A stretch of 35,757 nt of DNA from Minisyncoccota bacterium (GCA_023137595.1 JAGLOZ010000013.1:1-35757); one strand, 5' to 3'; numbered from the stretch's first letter, positions 1-8,432 are shown. The notes: generated from the letters alone by a model not told the origin. Program-made: numbers and translations.

Positions 1-263
1 TTAAATGATAACTGTGGATAAGTGGGGCTTGACGAGAGTTTTAATTTATAAGATAATACAAATTAGAAGTAATAAATTAAAAAAGCAGTCAATGTCAGTA
101 ATGATCAGAAAAAATAATTTGCGGTTTCTCACCCCTTGTTTTTCTATTTTACATTTATTGTTCATAAAAAGATAATCTCAATTAAGAGGTTATTTTTTTA
201 TGGGCAAAGAATTGTCTAAAAACGAAAATACAAATACAAAAATATTAGATGGAGGAGAGAAAT

Positions 264-560
264 ATGGAAGGAATAGAAGGAGATGTAGTGATAACAGAAG
301 ATGTAGTGACAATAGGAGATGTAGTAACGAATGAATTAATTGAAGAAATCGTTAATAATTCAGAGAATCCTTTAACGATCTCAGAATTAGCGGCGATAAT
401 AAAAGAAAAAACAAGGACTGTGTTTATTCGCCGTAAAATAATTGAGTACTTAAGACAAGTAGAAAAATTAGAGTTTTTTTATCTTGAAGAAGGTAAAATC
501 GTTGTTGGTCAATGTCAACACGACAAAGCTACTTGTCTAAATTTGCAGAGATTATCATAA
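264..560 (+). CDS. hypothetical small protein, possibly winged-helix-like
   Basis: ORF 249-560; the internal ATG at 264 is preceded by a GGAGGAGAG Shine-Dalgarno, so this start is preferred. Confidence 0.55.
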   Translation: MEGIEGDVVITEDVVTIGDVVTNELIEEIVNNSENPLTISELAAIIKEKTRTVFIRRKIIEYLRQVEKLEFFYLEEGKIVVGQCQHDKATCLNLQRLS

Positions 561-658
561 TCTTCTGCTTTTTATTTATAAAATTAATTTTTTTTAATCT
601 TTTTTATGGAAATCTTTACTATGAAAGATAACGGACGCTTTTTGGATTTGTAACGGTT

Positions 659-719
659 TTGAAATCCTAAAGGGTAAATTCCTAACTCAATTTTGGAATT
701 TACCCTTTAGGGTTTTATT
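659..719. repeat. dispersed hairpin repeat (aaatcctaaagggtaaattcc ... ggaatttaccctttagggttttattt)
   Basis: Inverted arms; related copy with arms in the opposite order at about 4648-4711. Confidence 0.7.
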
Positions 720-720
720 T

Positions 721-1103
721 GTTGGTTCAATATTTCCGGCTTGAACCATTTATTTTCTTTAAACCGTTTGCTTAACATAATTTTTCTGAAATCACAAAAG
801 GCTCCAGTCGGGAGACTGGAGTCAACGACGCAAATCTCTGTTGGCTCCATACTCTGTGTGGAGCCTCTTGTGATTTCGGGGAAGAATTATTTTATAACCA
901 ACCCAACTTTCTTTTTCCTCGTTGGTTCAATGTCTCCGACTTGAACCATTTATTTCTTTAAACCGTTTGCTTAACATAATTTTTCTGAAATCACAAAAGG
1001 CTCCAGTCGGGAGACTGGAGCCAACGACGCAAATCTCTGTTGGCTCCATACTCTGTGTGGAGCCTCTTGTGACTTCGGGGAAGAATTATTCTATAACCAA
1101 CCC
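721..1103. repeat. about 200-bp tandem duplication (721-920 and 921-1103) overlapping the 3' end of trpS
   Basis: Both copies start gttggttcaat.t..ccg.cttgaaccattt and end gaagaattatt.tataaccaaccc.a.tttct.t. Confidence 0.85.
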
Positions 1104-2240
1104 GATTTTCTCTTTCACTTCTTTCATTGTTTTTTGCGCGATTTCCCTTGCTTTTTGGGTGCCATCATTTAAAACCTTTTTCACTTCTTCAGGATTTTTT
1201 TCAAGCTCTCTTCTTTTCTCTCTAAAGTTTTTGAAGTGACTGGCGATATCTTTCGCAAGCGCATTTTTTAATTTAGAGAATTCTGTATCTTGGGCTAAAA
1301 AGTTGTCTTTAAAGGATTCTTTTTCTTTTTTGTCTTCTATAAAAATATTTAACAGTGTGGAATAGTGTGCAATAATATAAGCAGCTCTTTGACTTTCTTT
1401 TGTGATAAATTTATTGTCTATATATCTTGTAAGTAAATTTCCTCTTTTTGTCGGTCCTATAGAAATAATACCAAACCCGTCCATAATATTTTTTATTGTT
1501 TCTGGTTTACCTTCAATTACATCAATTAATTCTTTGACATCCTTTTTTTCTATTTCAGTATTAGACAGTGAAACAGCTTTTTTCATTTTTTCTGTAATAG
1601 TATTTTCATTATCATTAATTCCAATATATGATTTTGGTCCATGCGACTTACTCATCTTTTTGGTCGGATCGGTGAGCGACATAATTTTTGGTGTTTCGGT
1701 GATTATATCACATGGCTCTGGAAAAGTCTCCCCAAACTTATTATTGAAAAATCGCGCGATCTTTCTGGTCAACTCAATGTGTTGGATTTGATCCTGTCCG
1801 ACGGGCACGCCATAAGCTTTATACATCAAGATATCCGCTGCTTGTAAGACGGGATAATCAAACAGACCCATATTGATATTCTTCTCTTGATCTTGCGATT
1901 TGTCTTTGAATTGCGTCATTCTTTGCAGTTCTGAAATCGGAGTGATAGTATTAAATATCCAAGCAAGCTCCGTATGTTCCGGAACTTGCGATTGAACTGC
2001 GATCGTGCATTTTTTAGGATCCAGTCCAATTGCCAAAAAATCCAGCGCCAGATCAAAAATTTGCTTTGATTTTTCTTTGGGATCATAATTTCCGGTAATT
2101 GAATGATAGTCGGCAATAAAGAAAAAGCAGTTATATTTATCCTGAAGCTCCACAAAGTTTTTAAGCGCCCCGAGATAATTCCCAATATGCAACTCTCCCG
2201 AAGGCTGAATCGCACTGAAGATCGTTTGTTTTTTGTTCAT
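1086..2240 (-). CDS. trpS: tryptophan--tRNA ligase
   Basis: 384 aa; AIQPSGELHIGNYLGA, PVGQDQIQHIELTRKIA and KMSKS motifs. Confidence 0.95.
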   Translation of the reverse strand: MNKKQTIFSAIQPSGELHIGNYLGALKNFVELQDKYNCFFFIADYHSITGNYDPKEKSKQIFDLALDFLAIGLDPKKCTIAVQSQVPEHTELAWIFNTITPISELQRMTQFKDKSQDQEKNINMGLFDYPVLQAADILMYKAYGVPVGQDQIQHIELTRKIARFFNNKFGETFPEPCDIITETPKIMSLTDPTKKMSKSHGPKSYIGINDNENTITEKMKKAVSLSNTEIEKKDVKELIDVIEGKPETIKNIMDGFGIISIGPTKRGNLLTRYIDNKFITKESQRAAYIIAHYSTLLNIFIEDKKEKESFKDNFLAQDTEFSKLKNALAKDIASHFKNFREKRRELEKNPEEVKKVLNDGTQKAREIAQKTMKEVKEKIGLVIE

Positions 2241-2275
2241 GGGTTTTAATGATTATTGGATTATTTGGAATACTG

Positions 2276-2343
2276 ATTCTAAAACCTATTCTGAAACCTG
2301 GTTTCGGATACCCGAAACCAGGTTTCAGAATAGGTTTTAGAAT
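2276..2343. repeat. near-perfect 68-bp palindrome (32-nt arms) between the RAYT-like gene and trpS
   Basis: attctaaaacctattctgaaacctggtttcgg-atac-ccgaaaccaggtttcagaataggttttagaat. Confidence 0.9.
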
Positions 2344-2364
2344 TACAGTGTTAACTTAAGATTT

Positions 2365-3051
2365 CTAAATTTTCTCAATAAAATATTTTTCTAAATCTTT
2401 TCTACTACTTGATTCTTTCATTACTATCTCAACATATTTTTGATATTCTTTCGTATTTTTAAACTGCGATAAAATAATTTCTTTGTTGCAAAGCGTTCCA
2501 CTCCGTAATCCTAGATAATCTTGATAACTGCACCATTTGTAATTTTCAGCTTTGGCTATTTTATGTATTTTTGCGTTCCCATTCACATAGCCTGAAAGCC
2601 AGAGAAGATACTCATTGGTGTCGATGTGAATTGATTTGAACGGACCTTGAAATAACGAGCCGGAGCGATTATTTCGAGTGTTAAAATATTTAACATAGCC
2701 AAGACTAAGCTTGTGCATAAACTTTTCTATTCCATTATCCATTAATTGTTTTGAAATAAAGTGGTAATGGTTTGGATTGAAGCAATAGCAGATAATTTCA
2801 ACCAGCTTGGGCATATCTAAGAATCTGAAACCTGGTTTCGGGTACCCGAAACCAGGTTTCAGATTCTGTCCATTTTTTTCAGCTTTTCTTTTCTCGTAAT
2901 CCCTTTGAGCATCACTTGATTCATTATTAAACTCCCTCATACTTACCAAAAACCTCAAATAATCTTTCTCATCACAAAATATCTCGCGTTTATCTGTTCC
3001 ACGATTGTAGATGTGATAATATTCGTTATTAGCGAATTTTGTTTTTCGCAT
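2365..3051 (-). mobile_element. IS200-like / REP-associated tyrosine transposase (RAYT)-type Y1 transposase CDS
   Basis: 228 aa; N-terminal YYHIYNRGTDKREIF, HUH motif NPNHYHF, YVKYFNTRNNRSGSLFQGPFKS. Confidence 0.88.
2820..2867. repeat. perfect 48-bp palindrome in frame inside the RAYT-like CDS
   Basis: agaatctgaaacctggtttcgggt/acccgaaaccaggtttcagattct; shares its core with 2276-2343. Confidence 0.93.
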
Positions 3052-3154
3052 ATTTATTTTATTCAGATTCTATAATTATTATAGCTTTATATCTGAACTT
3101 TATCAATTTTAAAAAAGGAAGTTAAAAAAGAAAGGGGATTTTATTTTTTATCCC

Positions 3155-3523
3155 CTAAGTTTCAGTTATCTCTTCATAATCATTTTCTCCGCTCGAAAAA
3201 CTTTTGTACTTAGTTTTTTTTAATTTTATTTCGTTTTGATTGTTTTTGCAATCAGGATTAATACAAAAATAATGTATTCCTCCGCTAAAAGGATAATGTA
3301 ATTCGGTTTCAAGGCCATGACCGCAATTCGGACAGTATTCACTTGTTTCGTCAACATATAATATGGAGTACTTTTCACCAAATCTTTTTACTATTTTTCT
3401 TTTGAGCTTATGATTACAACAAGGACAAACATATTTTGATAATTCCTTTATAATTTTTATTGCTTTGTTGCAAAAGGGACAATAGTAATATCCTTTTTTT
3501 GTTTTTATTAATTCTTGTGTCAT
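3155..3523 (-). CDS. zinc-ribbon hypothetical protein
   Basis: 122 aa with CPFC, CPCC, CPNC and CINPDC motifs; SD-like ggagagat just upstream of the ATG. Confidence 0.7.
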   Translation of the reverse strand: MTQELIKTKKGYYYCPFCNKAIKIIKELSKYVCPCCNHKLKRKIVKRFGEKYSILYVDETSEYCPNCGHGLETELHYPFSGGIHYFCINPDCKNNQNEIKLKKTKYKSFSSGENDYEEITET

Positions 3524-3724
3524 CTATCTCTCCTCCATAACTAAAAAACAGTTTTTAGGCTGTTTTGCATTCACTCAATTTTTCTAAAATATAAGAAAAA
3601 CCAAAACAGCTCAAATGTTGATTTGGTTATGCCAATGGTTTAGTTTTTGTGTTGCTATGTTTTTTCTCATAGTGTTTGGTTCGTGAATATTATATACTTT
3701 GCATCACGAAATGTATAATTTTAT

Positions 3725-3823
3725 TGTCATTGCGAGGGAGGTACGACCGAAGCAATCCCGTAATTTAGCTCTTTGCGCGTAGTTATGGGATTGCTTCAGT
3801 CGCTATCGCTCCTTCGCAATGAC
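3725..3823. repeat. MITE-like inverted repeat, gtcattgcgagg...cttcgcaatgac family
   Basis: Terminal inverted repeats; related copies near 10468, 16195, 21647, 25642 and 34508. Confidence 0.8.
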
Positions 3824-3887
3824 ATTTTATAATACAAAGTATATAGAAACTTTGTTAATTTGAAGTAGGGAAGGGGGCTTTGTTTTT

Positions 3888-4070
3888 TCATGCCCCCGCT
3901 TCTATTAATATAGTTGCTCCTCCATATGTTGATTTGTAGAATTTTTTCAAACAATCTTTATTTTGACATTGCCGTACTATTCCAAATGCGAAGGGATATT
4001 GTTCTATTGTTTTTAGGGTAGTACAACATTTTGGGCAAAAAATATCTTGATCATAGTTCATTTTATTCAC
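3888..4070 (-). CDS. short zinc-ribbon hypothetical protein (60 aa)
   Basis: CPKC...CQNKDC; SD aaaggtg upstream of the ATG; directly downstream of a T-box leader. Confidence 0.6.
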   Translation of the reverse strand: MNKMNYDQDIFCPKCCTTLKTIEQYPFAFGIVRQCQNKDCLKKFYKSTYGGATILIEAGA

Positions 4071-4090
4071 CTTTTATTTTTGTGAGAATA

Positions 4091-4149
4091 AAAAAACTTC
4101 TCATCTTTGCATACATCAAAAAAATTGATGCATACAAGGACGAGAAGTT
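4091..4149 (-). terminator. T-box intrinsic terminator hairpin
   Basis: ACTTCTCGTCCTTGTATGCATCAA-loop-TTGATGTATGCAAAGATGAGAAGT followed by TTTTTT on the minus strand. Confidence 0.85.
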
Positions 4150-4445
4150 ATCCCGTGGTGCCACCTTGATTGTTCTAAGTCTTAACTAACGAATAAAATC
4201 CGCTAGTAAAACGGACTTAGAACCACTTTGCTGACTCTGACTTTTGCAAGAAGCAAAACGACATCAGTTTATCCCATGATTACGGGGGAGACCGAATTTC
4301 CACTAATGCAGAAATCATCCTTTCGCAACCCTCTGACCCCTTTATCAAGGGGAAAAGTTGGAGCGAAGAAACTAGACCCAGCCCCGAACAATACATTCGG
4401 GATCTAGTTTATGGATTTTGCGATTATTCAAAGAGCTTCCATTTC
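4091..4445 (-). promoter_or_regulatory. T-box leader (tRNA-sensing riboswitch) with antiterminator and terminator; 5' boundary approximate
   Basis: Minus strand at 4167-4152 reads AAGGTGGCACCACGGG (T-box), followed by CTTCTCGTCCTTG and a strong terminator hairpin; upstream stem GTTCTAAGTC...GACTTAGAAC. Confidence 0.88.
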
Positions 4446-4480
4446 TGAGATAAGAATATCATATATATTTTTTATGTCAA

Positions 4481-4582
4481 CCCCGCTCTAAATTTTATAA
4501 AACAGTATAACAAAAACAAACTATCAGAATAACTTGGGATAGTTTGGCGATAACAAACAGTATTATAAAATTTAGAGCGGGG
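4481..4582. mobile_element. 102-bp MITE-like element, 20-bp TIRs, flanking TCAA direct repeat
   Basis: ccccgctctaaattttataa ... ttataaaatttagagcgggg; TCAA at 4477-4480 and 4583-4586. Confidence 0.7.
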
Positions 4583-4765
4583 TCAAGAGAACGCAAAATA
4601 AAAATTCAGTCAAGAGAAGGAGTGTTATTAAGTTCTGTGTGTCATTGGAATTTACCCTTTAGGGTTTTATTTAAATAATGCTTTTTTGAAATCCTAAAGG
4701 ATAAATTCCGTAGATTGTAGGTCTTTGTAATGTTGCCCTTGGGAGCAGAATGTAGGCAGTTGTTG

Positions 4766-4794
4766 TTGACAGAAGCTTACAAATGATGTATAAT
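4766..4794 (+). promoter_or_regulatory. consensus sigma70-type promoter upstream of the 4824 ORF
   Basis: TTGACA (4766-4771), 17 bp, TATAAT (4789-4794). Confidence 0.75.
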
Positions 4795-4823
4795 GCATTG
4801 TAGCTAATCAATAATAGAAAAAT

Positions 4824-5630
4824 ATGAATTTTGAAAATAATAAAGGCACAGAAGGGTTGGGAGAAGCTTATGCGAGTGATATGGGAGAAATTGGCGACGA
4901 AAAGGAAAAGAGCGGTTACGATGAACTAGAAAGAGCTTATGCAAAAGATTTGGGAATGGATGAAAACCCTAGCAGTTTAAAAGAGGCCTATGCAAAAGAT
5001 TTGGGAATTGAGATTAGTAAAGAAAGAGATTATGAAGATAATGAAAATCCAATAGAAACTTCATCTTTTGTAGAATTTGGAATGGAACAATTAGGAATAG
5101 CGTCTGAAAAAGCTTCTGCTTTTTTTGGTAATTTAGTTAATAAAGGGAAGGAAAAAATTCAAGAGGCAACGGGAGTTGATTTTGAGTCAACAGGAACAAC
5201 CGAAGAAACTGGAAAAGTTGTTTATGGGAAAGCAAAAGAGGTTTTTACTGGTGCGGTAGATTCCGCTAAAGGAAAAGTACAAGAAGTAAAGATTGATTTA
5301 GTTAAAAGAGCTGAGAAAGTAAAAACAAGTTTTTTTGAAAGAATTATAAAAACGAAGGATGAATATGTTGATAAAGCTGTCAAATTGACAGCTAAGGGAG
5401 CTGTTTGGGGAATCGACAGGGGCATAGAAGTGACAGATAAAATAGTAAAAACTTATGATAGAGTTGCTGAAGCTATGCGCGATGCAAGATTTGAGGCACT
5501 TAAAAATGATGTGGAGAAAGGTAAAGTTGCTGAGATTAAACTAGAAATATTAAAAGAGGAAATAGCAGCTAGGGAAAATGCATCTTCTATGGCTGAGGCT
5601 TTTAACAATGCGGATAAGCTGTCAGTCTAA
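4824..5630 (+). CDS. hypothetical protein with N-terminal AYAKDLG repeats and a long helical region
   Basis: 268 aa; three repeats (EAYASDMG, RAYAKDLG, EAYAKDLG); consensus promoter upstream. Confidence 0.75.
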   Translation: MNFENNKGTEGLGEAYASDMGEIGDEKEKSGYDELERAYAKDLGMDENPSSLKEAYAKDLGIEISKERDYEDNENPIETSSFVEFGMEQLGIASEKASAFFGNLVNKGKEKIQEATGVDFESTGTTEETGKVVYGKAKEVFTGAVDSAKGKVQEVKIDLVKRAEKVKTSFFERIIKTKDEYVDKAVKLTAKGAVWGIDRGIEVTDKIVKTYDRVAEAMRDARFEALKNDVEKGKVAEIKLEILKEEIAARENASSMAEAFNNADKLSV

Positions 5631-5660
5631 ATTTTAATAATCATAATTGATCTTAAAAAT

Positions 5661-6014
5661 ATGAAATTACAACAGTTCAAAGAGGAAATTAATAAAATCA
5701 ATTTTTCACAAGATGCTCTCAATGTTATGAATGATATTTTAGATAAAGCGATTGAGAAGAAAGAAATAACCGACGACCAGAAGAATGAAATTTCTGAGAT
5801 AATTAGATTGGAAATGGACTCTTCAAATGTTTTGGCGGACGCTTTAAAAGAATTCTCTCAGTCAATAAAAGAATATGATGATGAATTAGGAAAAATTGCA
5901 GAAGACGCTGAAAAAAATATGAAGGAAATTGAAGATGATTTTTCCAGTGATGTAAATGGCGTTATAAATGATGTGCAACTAGCACAAACTAGAGATAAGC
6001 TTGAAAATTTGTAA
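5661..6014 (+). CDS. hypothetical acidic coiled-coil protein
   Basis: 117 aa, charged helical composition, follows the 4824 ORF in the same orientation. Confidence 0.65.
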   Translation: MKLQQFKEEINKINFSQDALNVMNDILDKAIEKKEITDDQKNEISEIIRLEMDSSNVLADALKEFSQSIKEYDDELGKIAEDAEKNMKEIEDDFSSDVNGVINDVQLAQTRDKLENL

Positions 6015-6036
6015 AAATTCCGCTTATATTTATTTA

Positions 6037-6070
6037 TATAAAACACAATATTATAATATTGTGTTTTATA
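6037..6070. terminator. perfect 34-bp palindrome, probable terminator
   Basis: tataaaacacaatatta/taatattgtgttttata just after the stop of the 5661 ORF. Confidence 0.65.
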
Positions 6071-6119
6071 TTCTTTGTATTATTGGGAATTTGGTTTTTA
6101 CAGATTGGCTAATAACTTT

Positions 6120-6225
6120 ACTGGGTAGGTTAAAGCCCTCGCTTTAATCTCTTGCCTGGCTCAATTAAAATTTGAGCGAGGGCTCAAATCTACCCGAATA
6201 TGGACTTTTAGACAGTCTGTTTAGG
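6120..6225. repeat. composite palindromic repeat (gggtagatttgagccctcgctcaaa / ttaaagcgagggctttaa family)
   Basis: Reverse-complement copy at about 24627-24737. Confidence 0.75.
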
Positions 6226-6258
6226 TTTTCATTTAAATGAGAATTTTTTAATTCTATT

Positions 6259-6297
6259 GAAATCACAAAAGGCTCCACACAGAGTATGGAGCCAACG
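6259..6297. repeat. gaaatcacaaaaggctcca...tggagccaacg hairpin half-unit
   Basis: Matches units at 788, 987, 10388 (reverse) and 14352. Confidence 0.85.
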
Positions 6298-6350
6298 AAT
6301 AAATTTCTAAATAAAAACAATTTAACAATACAACAATTTAACAATATAAT

Positions 6351-8072
6351 TTACACCTCAATCACCACTGGCAAGATCATCGGTCGTCTTTGGGTCTTAT
6401 TGAACAGGAATTGTCCGATTTGGTCTCTAATATTGTCTTTTACATAAGCCCAGTTTGTATCGTGTTCCGGCGCGGCTTTCTTGTTCACTATTTCAACAAC
6501 TTTGTTTTTTGTTTCTTTGATAAGCTCAGTCGATCCTTTCATATATATGAAACCGCGGGAAATTATATCAGGAGAACCAACAATTTTTCCCGTTTTGCTG
6601 TCTGCTACAATCACGATAGTGAACATTCCGTCTTCGCTCATTTGTTGGCGATCGCGAAGGACGATATTTCCGACATCGCCGACTCCAAGTCCGTCAACCA
6701 TAACATAATTGGAAGGTATTTTTTCCTTTGTTATAGCAGTTGAATTTTTTGTAAGTTCAATGACATTCCCGTTTCCCGCTACGATCGTATTTGTTGGCGG
6801 TATTCCTAGGTTCTCTGCAATATTGGCGTGCAGTCTAAGCATATAATAGTTTCCATGGATGGGCATAAAGAATTTTGGCTTAATGAGATTGATCATCATT
6901 TTAAGGTCCTCAATTTGGGCGTGTCCTCCGACATGGACATCCATCATTTTATAATGCACAACATCTGCTCCTTGCCTATAAAGTTGATCTTTCAGGTTTT
7001 GTACAGTTCTTTCATTTCCCGGAACTACGGACGAAGAAAAGATAACAGTATCCGCTTTTTTGATTTGAACATGTCTGTGCTCTTTGTTTACGATTCTCAT
7101 TAAAACCGCTTTTCCTTCTCCCTGCGCTCCTGTGCACATTAGGGAAATTTTGTCGTCAGGATAATTTTTCATTTGTTCCGGTCTGATGATCGTTCCTCTT
7201 CTGAATTTTAGGTAGCCCAGCTTATTCGCAATTTCAATATTAGTTCTCATGCTGTAGCCGTCAATAGCAACTTTTCTTCCGTATTTTTCGGAAATAGTGA
7301 TAATTTGCTGAATTCTGCTGATGAGCGATGAAAAAGTCGCTACGATAATTCTTCCTTTTGCTTTTGAAATAATTATATCAATAGTTTTTTGTATTTCCTG
7401 TTCGCTTACGGAGTGGCCGGGGTGCTCAGCTCCAGTGCTGTCAGACATCAAAGCAAGGACGCCTTGTGATCCAAGCTGGGCAATGCGCCCAATATCTGCC
7501 GGTTTATCTGTTGTCGGGCTGTGATCAAATTTGAAATCCCCGGTATGGATAACGAGTCCTTCCGGCGTGTAAATTGCCATACCCAAAACATCAGGAATGT
7601 TATGATTTACATGAAAAAATTCAACTCTGAAATTTCCCAGACTAACTTTGCTTTCAAAATTTACAACTTTTAAATTAAGAGAACTTACATTTGGATAATC
7701 TTCTTGTTTCTTTTTTATAATTCCCGCGGTCAGCGCGGCTGTGAACATTGGAGGATTTCCAAGTCTCGGCATAAGGTGGGGGATAGCTCCAATATGGTCC
7801 ATATGTCCATGAGTGATAAAGACGCCTTTTATATTTCGCTCTTTTCCCTTTAGATATTTTATATTTGGAATGATGTAATCAATTCCAGGCATATCTTCTT
7901 CCGGAAATTGCAATCCCATATCAATGATTATAATATCATTGCCATATTCAAATAAGGTCATATTTCTGCCGACCTCTTCAAGTCCGCCAAGAGGAATGAT
8001 GCGTAATTTTTTGGCAGTTTGCCTTGTAGGTGTTATTTTTCTAAAAGGTTTTGTTTGTTTTTGTTGAATCAT
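6351..8072 (-). CDS. rnj: ribonuclease J
   Basis: 573 aa; LRIIPLGGLEEVGRNMTLFEY, THGHMDHIGA, SDSTGAEHPGHS, PIHGNYYMLRLHA. Confidence 0.95.
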   Translation of the reverse strand: MIQQKQTKPFRKITPTRQTAKKLRIIPLGGLEEVGRNMTLFEYGNDIIIIDMGLQFPEEDMPGIDYIIPNIKYLKGKERNIKGVFITHGHMDHIGAIPHLMPRLGNPPMFTAALTAGIIKKKQEDYPNVSSLNLKVVNFESKVSLGNFRVEFFHVNHNIPDVLGMAIYTPEGLVIHTGDFKFDHSPTTDKPADIGRIAQLGSQGVLALMSDSTGAEHPGHSVSEQEIQKTIDIIISKAKGRIIVATFSSLISRIQQIITISEKYGRKVAIDGYSMRTNIEIANKLGYLKFRRGTIIRPEQMKNYPDDKISLMCTGAQGEGKAVLMRIVNKEHRHVQIKKADTVIFSSSVVPGNERTVQNLKDQLYRQGADVVHYKMMDVHVGGHAQIEDLKMMINLIKPKFFMPIHGNYYMLRLHANIAENLGIPPTNTIVAGNGNVIELTKNSTAITKEKIPSNYVMVDGLGVGDVGNIVLRDRQQMSEDGMFTIVIVADSKTGKIVGSPDIISRGFIYMKGSTELIKETKNKVVEIVNKKAAPEHDTNWAYVKDNIRDQIGQFLFNKTQRRPMILPVVIEV

Positions 8073-8349
8073 AATTTAGTATTTATTGGTTAGTATTTAA
8101 TTTGTCATCCTGAATTTGTCTGCCAATAGGCAAGCTTGCTTCAGGATCTTTGTTATATTACATTTTGACTTATCCTATTTACGCCATACTTTCATTTACG
8201 ACGCAAATATAATTTTTTTTAATACAATTGTTGCATTTTTAGTTTATTCAAAAGCTTAATGTCTTGTAGTTTTAATTGATGTAAAGGAAAGTAGATTCTG
8301 AAACAAGTTCAGAATGACAATAATGGTTATAGTTGTTTGATATTGCTCT

Positions 8350-8427
8350 GCGCCGGAGAGAGGACTTGAACCTCCATGGGATTTAAGTCCACAGCGACCT
8401 GAACGCGGAGACTGCCCCGCACTTTTG
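8350..8427 (-). other. tRNA-like 3' half, noncanonical or degenerate; identity not resolved
   Basis: T-arm GGAGGTTCAAGTCCTCT and a possible CTTAAAT anticodon loop, but no convincing 5' acceptor strand. Confidence 0.4.
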
Positions 8428-8432
8428 AATTG

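Noticed and set aside
10-20. Single DnaA-box-like tgtggataa near the window start
   Set aside because: Only one copy, with no cluster or dnaA/dnaN neighbours, so no origin call.
741-1239. ORFs 741-944 and 922-1239 with near-identical peptides
   Set aside because: Both are translations of the tandem repeat and antisense to trpS; similarity comes from the DNA repeat, not a protein family.
1402-2215. Plus- and minus-strand ORFs overlapping trpS (1402-1791, 1641-1847, 1916-2215)
   Set aside because: Shadow ORFs of a clearly recognised trpS gene.
6390-7524. Plus-strand ORFs opposite RNase J
   Set aside because: Antisense shadows with no RBS or recognisable domain.
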